A stretch of 24,464 nt of DNA from Euprymna scolopes (lineage: Eukaryota > Mollusca > Cephalopoda > Sepiida > Sepiolidae), in NCBI GenBank assembly GCA_024364805.1, contig CM044502.1:28327961-28352424 (forward strand), in the 5' to 3' direction. How positions within the stretch are numbered: position 1 is the stretch's first letter; each line of letters starts with the position of its first letter. Below the pieces are notes generated by a model that saw only the letters and a program-made list of their open reading frames with translations, was not told the DNA's origin and did no database searches. This document shows positions 1 through 8,978 of this stretch, piece after piece. Both the position numbers and the translations under genes were made by a program.

Positions 1-236
1 CTATTAAACTGTAGACGAGAAATAGCAAACAACTATGTTCCCAAAATAAAACTTACTCCAGGATAGCGATAGGAAGGGGCGCGGTGAATACTAGAAAGCT
101 GATTGGCTAACTAAAATCCTCAACATATATAAAACAAGAATCAACCACAGAATTCGCACATAAGCCTGACGAATCCTATCGTGGATGAAACGCAGAATAT
201 TCAGTGTAGCTTAATCGCCATATATATTTTATAAAT

Positions 237-240
<4 letters not shown>
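1..240. other. Unannotated spacer
   Basis: No ORF of note, no RNA gene motif and no recognisable repeat was seen. The composition is mildly AT-rich and runs into the microsatellite that begins at 241. Confidence 0.5.
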
Positions 241-290
<50 letters not shown>

Positions 291-298
291 ATGTGTGT
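241..298. repeat. Compound microsatellite (AT)17-(GT)n
   Basis: A perfect AT dinucleotide run (241-274) changes directly into a GT run with one interruption (275-298). The same AT-to-GT compound form recurs at 24162-24240, and the CA-to-TA form at 560-645 is its reverse-complement counterpart. Confidence 0.97.
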
Positions 299-559
299 TT
301 CAGTGTATAGATTTATAAAGAGAAAGAGAGATAGATATGTTTATATGTTTTATATTTTTGTTCCAGACATTAGTATTTTCTATTTCTTTGCAAATCCACT
401 TGTCTTCTGTTCGCAGCTTTACTTATTCGTCTTTATTTTCCATTACAAAATCGATTCTATTTATTCAATTTGCGATAATTAGGTTATCGATATTTGATGA
501 CATCGATTTTACCGCTCTTATTTTAGAAATTTATATGCCAACACATATACCTATTCATT

Positions 560-583
560 CACACACACACACACTCACACACA

Positions 584-645
<62 letters not shown>
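560..645. repeat. Compound microsatellite (CA)n-(TA)n
   Basis: A CA run with two interruptions (560-585) passes into a TA run of about 28 units (587-643). Open reading frames across it translate the run as alternating Ile-Tyr and are artefacts. Confidence 0.97.
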
Positions 646-647
<2 letters not shown>

Positions 648-1229
648 CCCTTGCCTACATCGTTTTAATATATGGGTATATGTGTTGGCATGTAAGTTGT
701 CTTTGTGTTTATGTATTCGCTTGCGGCGTGGTTGGTTCCAGCTGTGAACATGAACTCGAGTGATAAATTAATGCAGATAAAACAAAGCACTAGCAAGTGT
801 ATACCTAGGTCGTTACAGCCAATGCGAGAGTTACGGAGTGAAACGAAAGGCACGAATATAATAACTAAACGGCTAAAAGGTCATAAAGAAACCAAGCTAT
901 GTTTGTTTACTGAAAATGATGGAAGTATTAAAAAGATGGAAAGATAATAGGAAAATAATGATCGAAAACACATTTAGAATTTCAAACTGACGAACGCACA
1001 CATAAAACTTTCCCATTTTGCCTCCTTTATTCCCCCTATCCTTTTTTCTCTTCTTTTTTATCCATTATTTCCACATATTGTCTCGTCGTGGTTTATCTTT
1101 TCTTTATTATAATAAGATAAAACTCATATATTATTATATTTTGGGGATTTTTTTAGATGACGCTGTCAAACATTGTATTCATTTTTTGCGGACTATTGAT
1201 CTCATCTTCATAGTCGCTTTTTTACGCCG
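646..1229. other. Unannotated spacer
   Basis: Only short open frames occur (for example 705-947 on the plus strand and 665-853 on the minus strand), and neither shows a recognisable domain. 1020-1070 is a pyrimidine-rich patch. No other structure was seen. Confidence 0.45.
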
Positions 1230-1490
1230 TTTCGAGACCCCTAGCGCAGTGGATAGAGGTGTCTCTATGGTTGTAAGTGAGCATTGTCTGAAGATAGCGG
1301 TTTCAATCCAACTCCAAGCAGACAAGATGATTGTGGGTCAAAAAAATGGTGGCATAACAACAACTATGGAAGGCCGTAATTACTGGGGATACATTTATAA
1401 GACTCAGCATTCTTATCTTGTCGCGGTTTATCATCTGAAGAAGGCCAGAGGATGAGTTGGCCGAAATGTAATAAAACAACAGCTATGAAT
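1230..1490 (+). repeat. tRNA-derived SINE with hairpin tail
   Basis: A Pol III A-box-like stretch, TAGCGCAGTGG, lies at 1242-1252. A B-box-like stretch, GGTTTCAATCC, lies at 1299-1309. The spacing of 57 nt is slightly longer than in a tRNA but common for tRNA-derived SINEs. The body carries no ORF meaning. The 3' part contains the stem GGCCA / TGGCC around a ten-base loop (about 1443-1462), followed by CGAAATG and an A-rich end near 1490, which looks like a SINE or LINE 3' tail. The boundaries are estimates, since target-site duplications were not found. It could instead be a tRNA-like head beside an unrelated LINE tail. Confidence 0.55.
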
Positions 1491-1904
1491 ATGTAGATTA
1501 GAGTCCGTAAAATAATGAATGCACAAATAAAAACTTTCTATATAATGTATGGATAATCTTCAGTTTGGTCTGCAAGAAGATGTTTGCCTAATGAAACGGT
1601 TTCTCTAAAAAAGAATCATTGCCGAAACGTGTATTCACCCATGTAGCTAATAATGTTTGTATAAATAACTGTCTTATGGTGGCCTCTTTCAGTTTTACCA
1701 GCCTATGGATAACCACTTTAAGGTTCTCTGTACATGGAATTCTTGTGGCAAGAATCGCGCAATATAAAACCACTTTACTTCTGAGTCGGCGTTGTGAATA
1801 CTTGTGGCAAACAGAAGAACAGAATGGCTGAAATCAATACAGCGCCTAGAATTGCGAAATGGTCACCAATCTGATACTAACTAGGTTCAACGATGCTTAA
1901 ATTT
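1491..1904. other. Spacer, no recognised gene
   Basis: Two short open frames overlap on opposite strands (1588-1773 minus, 1619-1831 plus), with no recognisable domain. The motif GCCGAAACGTG at 1621-1631 resembles the end of the SINE tail just upstream, so this may be more degraded repeat material. Confidence 0.35.
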
Positions 1905-1950
1905 GGTGATCTGAGGAGTTTGTCCTTTGCTCATCAGAGGACAAAGCACC
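1905..1950. other. Nested inverted repeats with hammerhead-like string
   Basis: Two mutually exclusive foldbacks are present. One pairs TTTGTCCT (1919-1926) with AGGACAAA (1938-1945), perfectly over 8 bp around an 11-base loop. The other pairs GGTG (1905-1908) with CACC (1947-1950) and TCTGAGGA (1910-1917) with TCATCAGA (1931-1938), with one mismatch. The minus strand reads CTGATGAG...GGACAAAC, which resembles but does not match the hammerhead core CUGANGA...GAAA. This is seen in the sequence; any ribozyme ancestry is speculation. Confidence 0.4.
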
Positions 1951-1984
1951 ACTCAATTCATTAAAAAGAAATAAATGCATATAG

Positions 1985-2600
1985 GCATGATGACAAAATC
2001 TCAAAAGAGGAAGAGAAAAAAGGTGGAATCCTTCTACCGCTCCAGTAGATATCTTACTGCTGATGCAATTCTCTACCTATATAAAAGCCAAGTACGTATA
2101 TAGATGGAGTACTGCTGCCATATCCGGGCAGGAGCTGCTAAAACAGCCTATCCTGCCTTGAAAGCGTACAAAATAGACTTCGTATCCTAGTGGGGGATGC
2201 CCTTTTTATCTTCCTTGTAACCTTTCTCCCACAGAAGGGACGTTGCGAGCCTGTCGTTGTTTTATCGTTATTTCCATGGCAAGTGCTTGTCTAAGCTTCA
2301 ATCTCTGGTCCCCCCCTCGCCAATATTTCATGAAAAACACCCGTCTAGCTGAAACCACTGTCAGTAATTTTCCCCACTCTTTATCTGTGCCTAAATCAAA
2401 ACGTAGATCCCATGACAAAACTTATTTCTTAGAAGTGCACGCCTGTGGAACTCTGTTCCGTTTGCCTGTTTTCCAACTGACTACAACTTGGATGTCTTCA
2501 AGTCCAACATAAACAAGGTCCTGTTGAGCCGCCCCCTTAAGTAAAACACTATCACATCTCCATTACTAACTAGCGATTACTACGATATTATCCCATTGAT
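1985..2600 (+). pseudogene. LINE 3' end, CR1/Jockey-like reverse transcriptase
   Basis: This is the C-terminal end of a non-LTR retrotransposon reverse transcriptase, broken into several frames. Recognisable blocks in order on the plus strand are RYLTADAILYLYKS (from about 2048), MEYCCH and AGAAKTAYPALKAYK (2104-2175), SHRRDVASLSLFYRYFHGKC (2227-2286), and CFPTDYNLDVFKSNINKVL (about 2466-2527). These are the conserved blocks that follow the polymerase domain in CR1/Jockey-type LINEs. In-frame stops and at least two frame changes make it dead. The 3' UTR-like stretch after 2527 aligns with the copy at 22520-22900, including a GAGTGGC block. The copy is 5'-truncated, as LINEs usually are. The clade assignment is from memory of motifs. 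Confidence 0.75.
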
Positions 2601-2659
2601 TACTGCACACGCAATAATCCCTATCACCGAGTGGCCTCCGGGCCTTGATAAGTGGTGAC

Positions 2660-5000
2660 TTCTTTGTAAAAAAAGTATTTGCAATTACCTTATATTTTTT
2701 GCTTTTTATTACGCCATGTTTGTTTGTTCAATGGAAGTCACTAAAATTGGAATTCTTGTATTAATAAATTTTATTCATTTTGATATGCACCATTAATGTT
2801 TTTATTTGATACTTTAATAATTTATTATTTATAATTACTTTCTCTATATATATATCTTTATTAGATAATATTGATAATTGTAAAATCTGTTACATTATTT
2901 ATGTTTAATTTTATACGAAACTAATTACTTATATATTATATTGATTTTGTTTCTGGTAATAGCATTTGTTGATTATATCTAAATTTTGTATACCTATAAA
3001 ATTTGATTTTAGTAATATTTTCATTAAATTTATTTCTGCGTTAACTATAAGATTTTATTGTCACTTAATTATTTTAATTTATCATTTTAAGAGGTATATA
3101 GGATTTTTCTTTTTAATGTGTTACGTAATTTATTCAATATCCGTTAAAAAGAATCCATTTTCCTTATTTTAATGGAATCTTCTTTTACATTATAGTTATT
3201 CTTATGTTAATAAATTATATTTAATTTTATTGTTTTTGTTTTATATTGCTTATTAATTCAGTTTGTATTTTTATCATAACGTTTATCTAAATTTTATTTT
3301 TAAAAGCATTTTAATATAAAGTAATCTATATTCATAAGCGTTTTTATGTATTAATACATTGAGTTAAATTATAATTTTCGAACAAACGATTTTCTAGTAT
3401 GCTTATTAGTATTCTTTCTATAATTATTAAATTCAAATATATCCCCATTCTTAATTTTTAATGTATTATTATATCAAATTTAGATCCCATATATTTTTAA
3501 ATTATCCATAAATCAAGAATAATAAAAACATTCAATATTTCACATCAATCTTTTCTACGTCTTTTTACTTCATATATATTGACATATATTTCACATCAAC
3601 CTTTCATATCTGAATTAATAAATTTGTATATTTTATTATATTTATTTTATTTTTTTCAAATCAGTTTTCAATCTTTATTTTAAAGTTTTAAATTTAATTT
3701 GTGCTATTATACATTTTAACTTTATTAGATTAATATTTTATTTTATTTAATTAATTACTACTTTTTATTATTTATTTTAATTAAATTATTTTAAAAATAT
3801 TACCCAAAATGTATTATTGTTTTATCTGTAATAATTATGTACAAACATTATTTAATGAAGGTTTAATAATTATTTCTAAACTTTAAAAATTTGTTAGCAC
3901 ATTTTATTTTATTTAAATAAATCATATTTTTATTTGTATTTTTTTGTAATATACTAATCATATAATTAGTTCTTATTTTAAATAATTAAATGAGTATTTT
4001 AATAATTATTTAAGGATTTAATTGGAATTATGGTTTTATTATGTTATTGCAATTATAACATAATATTTAACTTCTCCCACCCTTTCAATTTCTTTATAAA
4101 ATTTCATTTTTATTTAAAATGTTATCAACTAATATTTAACATGCTTAAATATTGCAATGAAGCAAATAGTCAGAATTTTTCAAAATCCAAACCCTACATT
4201 CTGTATGTTTATTTGATTATTTAATTTATTTTTTACTCATAATTAAAAAGATATTAACTCTTACTTTATGTAAAAATATATATACCACTCTATTTCATGA
4301 TTTAATCAATTTCATAAATATATATGATTTAACTAACATTTTATTATTCTATTATTTTATTTGGTCCATGTATTTTGTTTAAACACTAATCATATATAAT
4401 AATTTCCTTATTTTTATTAATAAAATGAGTATTTAAAATTAATATTTAAGGATTTGATTCTAATTATACTTTTATTATATTAAGAATATTGATATTTTTG
4501 TTATAACATATTTTATCTTCTTTCTCTTTCCAATTTACATTTTATATTGTCTTCTCCCACCTTCCTATTTATCATTAATTTTATTATAATTAAATTAAGT
4601 TTAAATACAGCAACTAAAAAACAGTTAGAACATTTCAAGTTCCACACTGTATATTTTATATATACATTTAATAGAATAATTTAATATTAACATATAAATA
4701 TGATATACAATTAACACATGGTTATCGGATTTACATTAAATACTACTTAATCTTAAATATATCACTACGTTTTATGCTTGAATATATTTCATAGATATAT
4801 ATCATTATAACTCATGTTTTAATTCTTTTATTACATTTGCTTTATTTATTGGGGTTATTCCGACTTCCAATGACCAATTTATTCTACCTTATTTACTAAT
4901 CTTATTTTAAGACACGCTTAGATTTATGCACACAATTTTGTACTATTTCCTGTTATTTGTTTAAGAAGGCTTTCTTTAGATATTACATGATATGATTCTA
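2660..5000. repeat. Very AT-rich, T-biased block
   Basis: Over roughly 2.3 kb the sequence is almost entirely A and T, with T-rich runs dominating the plus strand. It contrasts sharply with 2000-2650. The open frames within it (2966-3172 and 4030-4224) are built from Ile, Phe, Leu and Tyr and look like composition artefacts. A diverged tandem repeat occupies the second half and is listed separately. Confidence 0.8.
3837..4855. repeat. Diverged tandem repeat, period about 430-475 bp
   Basis: Matching landmarks recur in the same order. CACTAATCAT-like starts lie at 3953 and 4385. AAATGAGTATTT followed by TTTAAGGATTT occurs near 3989 and 4425. A CTTCTCCCACC block occurs near 4071 and 4551. A CTGTAT...ATTTAAT block occurs near 4201 and 4648. 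A third partial copy appears at about 4760-4855, matching 4286-4365. The offsets are 432 to 476 bp. The copies are old, with many mismatches and small indels. No known family was recognised. Two full units and one partial unit can be supported. Confidence 0.6.
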
Positions 5001-7030
5001 AATTGCAACGTTTCATCAATCAGACTTATTTGGTAAGTACTTACTAGCGCTTTCTAGTATATACCATTTAAATATGTATTCAATATTATTCATACTTGAA
5101 TCCCATATCAATTTTGCTAATGATGTTGTTTGATCAGGTTTATGGTATGGTATTAATTATTAATTAAGGTGTGAGTGACAAGTAAAAATACTATTTTATG
5201 ATTTGTATACTTTTTCTAACTTTCTATTAACGGAGTAGATAAAGAATAGTGCACCATATCTATAGAGCCACATCTTACTCTAGGTTTCTTTTCTCGCTTA
5301 CTGATTAAGAATGTAGAGATCTTACCTGTGAAGAATCCGAAAACCCATCATAATATCAAAGTTTAATTCTTTATTTCATTCTACTCTAGTATAAAATATT
5401 GAATTTATTTAACGTTCTTCTGGTTAATTATACTATTGGTTTGAGAAGAGGGTTTTTGTGGATTTGTAAATTGGATTGGAGGATCGCTAGCTAGGTCAAA
5501 ATTCGTGGTTTTCCGTCTCGTATTTTTTAACTCAACATCACACGCAAACAAACATGCATAATAACCGGAAATTTGCCCTTTATATATTAGATTATAACCT
5601 TACAATTATTGGATTAACCTTGTGAATATTTTTACTGTCTTCCAATACAACTGATTTCTCCTGATCCCTAATCATCATTATCAGCAACGCGTCATACAAA
5701 AGAATAAAAAACATCTTTAAAACAAATGTTATTTTAATAATCCTCTTTGATAGAATCAATTTCTTTTTACTGTTCATTCCTTTCATATTCTTCTGACGCA
5801 CGGGTAGAACAAAAAAGCGGGAAAAGATGCCAACTACGCGTTGAAACTGACATCTGAAATTCCCATTAAAACGTTTTCCTTCAAAGGAGTTTTGGAGCAG
5901 AAATCATCGATTGGAAGAGGTTAAAAAATATTCTCTCTTGCAGAACATGTTCACATCAATCTCTCGTATTTTATGAACACTAAATTATTTTCAAATTTGT
6001 AACGGATGTCACCAGAAAGGTGTCAATCAATCGTGTGCTCAAGAAACGGCAAAGTGCTGAGAGAAAAAATCAAATGCTAAAATCGATAGTTTGACTTTCA
6101 ACTACAGATTATAATAATTTTGGATACTAATTAGTAATTGATAGATTTACTGTCGTGACGAACGCAATTCCAAGTACGAGCGGTAAAATACGAAGATCTT
6201 CCAACTTTTACAGAGTGTGGAAGAGACTATACCAATAAAAAGGCGCGGTTACCTTTAGGCAGATGACGTCCAATAAAGTACACAATTATTCAAGCAACAT
6301 TTATGCATTCACCTTCGCGATGACTCCTGACGTAACGGAGAAAATGCTGACGTTTCAGTTGTGAATTTATACTCTCCTGGGGGTTGAAAGTTCAACATTT
6401 AAAATACAATTACAAAATACTTAATACTTCCAATCAGTCACGGTTAACAGACGGGAGGGTTTAGCTATCTAAGTTGATTAAATACAAGGTTCCATTCGAA
6501 AATTTATAGCAATATTAAAGTCAGATAATAAGGTCGGAGGTTAGACAAACCGGAATGTTATGAAAGTAACACTTAAGATAGGAACAATTGTCTGAAAAAT
6601 CCAAATAATACGAAAACTCGGCTTTGTGATAAACACTAGCTCTTGAAATGTTTTCTGCTTTGACCTTGACCTTCCTATCATACATTCTAATAACGCAAGA
6701 AATACGGTATGAACCTCCAGCATATTCCACTTCCATGAAAATAGGAACTGGCAAATAAGTAAATCTTATTAAAACTGGTATACAACCTACACAAACTCTG
6801 CGAGCCATATTTTGCAAAAAATCTATTTATATTATAATTAGCTCTAAAATCATACAAGAACAAAACATTAAAAAATACAAAGGATTCTACTCTTTGTATA
6901 AATTTAAATAAATCTGTAATTTAGAAAATCAAGGCAAACAGTATTTGAATAAATACACATATATTAGTTTACCCCTTTTCCTTTTTTCTTCTTTATATTC
7001 ATATCTGGAAATCAGTTAAACAGAAAAGCA
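5000..7030. other. Spacer, no gene recognised
   Basis: About 2 kb without repeats or RNA genes that I can name. The longest open frames are on the minus strand at 5592-5801 and 6521-6817 (98 codons). The second has a fairly ordinary amino-acid mix but no domain, signal or motif I recognise. Composition becomes less AT-rich after about 5220. Confidence 0.4.
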
Positions 7031-7034
7031 AAAT

Positions 7035-7109
7035 GAGCGCATTCACGCTCTCCGAGATTTGAACATGTCAAATTATCACCAAACGGTGATAATTTAAAAT
7101 GTTCAAATC
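7035..7109. other. Two adjacent hairpins, one near-perfect
   Basis: The small hairpin pairs GAGCG (7035-7039) with CGCTC (7046-7050). The large one pairs GATTTGAACAT (7056-7066) with ATGTTCAAATC (7099-7109), and AAATTATCACC (7070-7080) with GGTGATAATTT (7085-7095). It has a symmetric 3x3 internal loop and a four-base AAAC loop. All 22 pairs are Watson-Crick. The four-base loop is too tight for a typical miRNA precursor. A collapsed foldback element or a recent local inverted duplication is more likely. Confidence 0.8.
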
Positions 7110-7540
7110 GCAACATCACGCAAACTTTGTTCTTCTGTTTGACTCTTTGCCACGAAAAGCGGAAAACGAAAAGGGGCATCCATATCGAATGTGAGAGCCA
7201 TCAAAAATTTTACGCATAATTTCACTTTGTCTAAGATTTAGGAATTCTCGCAACACGAGGCAAACACAATATCACCTCCTTTACGATCTGAAGCCAGATC
7301 TATAGCATCTCCCCCGTATTTCTCGGGCCGAATCCAGGGTATGTCTGCGCTTCATTTGATCCATACAATACTTCTGAGGCACTCAGAATAAGATTCCGTA
7401 AATTTCATTTTTTGGGGTCGATTTTGAGATGCCAAATTTCACTTCTATGTATTAGTGTGGACAAGAAGTCGCTGTTATAAAATATAAATTTATATTTGAG
7501 CGTAATTGTTCTACTGCACATAATCATGTTGACATATTAT
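7110..7540. other. Spacer, nothing recognised
   Basis: No long open frame and no repeat motif was identified. The sequence is of moderate complexity and leads into the 5S-like fragment. Confidence 0.4.
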
Positions 7541-7629
7541 TCCCGCCAGACTACCGAAGTTAAGCAACGATGAGCCTGGCCAGTACCCGATATGTGGACA
7601 TTTAGGAAGGTTAGGCGCCGTATGTACCA
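7541..7629 (+). pseudogene. 5S rRNA-derived fragment
   Basis: This stretch follows the 3' two-thirds of metazoan 5S rRNA. CGAAGTTAAGCAACG (7555-7569) corresponds to the box A region (GGAAGCTAAGCAGGG type). GAGCCTGGCCAGTACCCGAT (7572-7591) corresponds to the box C start (GGGCCTGGTTAGTACTTGGAT type). GGCGCCGTATGTA (7614-7626) corresponds to the 3' end (GGTGCTGTAGG type). The 5' third of the rRNA is missing and several paired positions are changed, so it is not a working gene. It could be a 5S pseudogene or the head of a 5S-derived (SINE3-class) SINE. A second short 5S-like string, CCAGGTTAGTATCTGGATGA, follows at about 7650-7670. Confidence 0.75.
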
Positions 7630-7805
7630 CGCTGAATCATAAGAAATCTCCAGGTTAGTATCTGGATGAGTATTAATTCATTAAGAAGATGTTCCCCTAG
7701 TCTTTATAAGACACACATGCAGAAGAAGGTAACTCTGATAACATCTGCAGCAGGGCGTTGAATTGTTATGGTGGAGGATGAATCTCTAGCAGATCAACGG
7801 TTCTA
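7630..7805 (+). other. Tail after the 5S-like fragment
   Basis: Apart from the short 5S-like echo near 7650-7670 nothing is recognised. The stretch joins the 5S-like fragment to the U2-derived array and may be the body of a 5S-headed SINE. That is inference. Confidence 0.3.
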
Positions 7806-8221
7806 TGGTATTAACAGTGTGTATTTATTTGCTTCTCCACTGAGAACATTATGCACAAGGCCGTTTTTTAATGTGGAGAGATTGGGGAAATGGGAACCAG
7901 CTCCCTGGGGAGTAGGGAAGCTGGATAGTGACAATTTGTATGAAGGGTTTCCCCTTTATTGACCAATAACTGCTGGCTACAAAAACAATGGTCTTATATG
8001 TGGGGTTGGTATTCATTTGCTTCCCCACTGAGCAAATAAGGCACAAGGCCGTTTTTCAATGTGGAGAGAGAGGGAGGGGGAGGGAAAAGGCGAACAGCTC
8101 CCAATGGGTGGGAAATAGGAGCTGGATAGTGACAATTGGTATGAAGGGTTGCCCCTACATTGACCAAGGTCTTATATGTGGGGTTGCCCCCCACAAATGG
8201 TCTTTGATTGCAGTATCTGCC

Positions 8222-8273
8222 GGAACAGATACTACACTTTTGAACTTGGATCTTAGCCCGAAGACCAAGCAAT
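8222..8273 (-). pseudogene. U2 snRNA 5'-end homology (unit B head)
   Basis: On the minus strand, 5' to 3', the segment starts ATTGCTTGGTCTTCGGGCTA and continues AGATC...GTGTAGTATCTGTTC. This follows U2 snRNA from its first base (ATCGCTTCTCGGCCTTTTGG type) through the branch-site-recognition sequence GTAGTA, which is intact. The match stops after about 50 nt; stem II, the Sm site and the 3' hairpins of U2 are absent. It is therefore a truncated U2-derived head and not a U2 gene. Confidence 0.85.
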
Positions 8274-8904
8274 ACCTTATGGTATTAAGAGTTTGTATTT
8301 ATTTGCTTCCCCACTGAGCAAATTAGGCACAAGGCCGTTTTTTAATGTGGAGAGTGAAAGGGAAATGGGGACCAGCTCCCCGGGGAGTAGGGGAGCTGGA
8401 TAGTGACAATTGGTATGAAGGGTTCCCCCTACATTGACCAATAACTGATTGCTACAAGTGCAATGGTTTTATATGTGGAGGCAACCCCACATATAGTCTT
8501 TGTTTGCAGTATCTGCCAGAAAAGATGGTATTTATTTGCTCCCCCACTGAGCAAATTAGGCACAAGGCCGTTTTTAATGTGAGGTAAAAACCAGCTCCCT
8601 TAAAAGTAGGCAAAAAGGGGCCACTCTGGTTACTAAAAATAATAATTGTCCCAGTATAGAGGGTTTCCCCTCCATTGACTGGTACAAATTATCTTAAGTG
8701 TAGTATCTGCCGGAACAGATGGTGTTTATTTGCTCCCCCACTGAGCAAATTAGGCACAAGGCCGTTTTTAATGTGAGGTAAAAACCAGCTCCCCTAAAAG
8801 TAGGCAAAAAGGGGGCACTCTGGTTACCAAGAATAATAATTGTCCCAGTATAGAGGGTTTCCCCTCCATTGACTGGTACAAATCATCTTAAGTGCAGTAT
8901 CTGC

Positions 8905-8957
8905 CGGAACAGATACTACATTTTTTAACTTTGATCTTGGCCAAAAGACCAAGCAAT
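8905..8957 (-). pseudogene. U2 snRNA 5'-end homology (unit E head)
   Basis: The minus strand reads ATTGCTTGGTCTTTTGGCCA, then AGATCAAAGTT, a short A-rich insertion, and TGTAGTATCTGTTC. CTTTTGGC, AAGATCAAAG and GTAGTATCTG are all as in U2. It is closer to U2 than the unit B head in the CTTTTGGC part. It is truncated at the same place as the head at 8222-8273, which argues for a shared ancestral unit and against two independent U2 retropseudogenes. Confidence 0.88.
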
Positions 8958-8978
8958 ACCTTATGGTATTAAGAGTTA

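Larger units (their letters stand above)
7806..8978 (-). repeat. Tandem array of U2 snRNA-headed structured units
   Basis: Five tandem units can be aligned through the shared block TTTGCT(T/C)CCCCACTGAG: A 7806-8011, B 8012-8292, C 8293-8527, D 8528-8723 and E 8724-8978. Read on the minus strand, a full unit runs as follows: AATACC-ATAA-GGTATT foldback, about 50 nt of U2 snRNA 5' end, body with GC-rich stem-loops, GGCCTTGTGCC, and a final hairpin ATTTGCT...AGCAAAT. Units B and E carry the full U2 head; C and D carry only its last bases; A has none. D and E are nearly identical with a 196-bp period, so they duplicated recently; A-C are more diverged. No Sm-site-like AUUUUUG was found, so these are not functional U2 genes. 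SINEs with snRNA-derived heads (the SINEU class) are known, and this may be a related family that has become tandem. Open frames crossing it are artefacts. Confidence 0.8.

Noticed and set aside
337-747. 136-codon plus-strand open frame
   Set aside because: Its second half is translated microsatellite (Thr-His and Ile-Tyr alternation) and the rest lacks any domain.
1018-1455. 145-codon plus-strand open frame, the longest in the window
   Set aside because: It runs from a pyrimidine-rich patch straight through the tRNA-like A and B boxes and the SINE tail hairpin, so it is better explained as a chance frame across a SINE.
2206-2418. Minus-strand open frame
   Set aside because: Antisense of the LINE reverse-transcriptase block SHRRDVASLSLFYRYFHGKC.
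6521-6817. 98-codon minus-strand open frame as a gene
   Set aside because: No homologous motif, signal or splice context recognised, and a nested 60-codon frame overlaps it on the same strand. Chance is likely at this length in a window of this size.
7541-7629. Functional 5S rRNA gene
   Set aside because: The 5' third is absent and many positions in box C and the 3' stem have changed.
8222-8273. Functional U2 snRNA gene
   Set aside because: Only the first 50 nt or so of U2 are present; stem II, the Sm site and the 3' hairpins are missing, as is any recognisable snRNA promoter element.
7988-8317. 109-codon plus-strand and 92-codon minus-strand open frames over the U2 array
   Set aside because: Both lie inside the small-RNA-derived repeat units and translate their hairpins. 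Other units do not keep the frames open.
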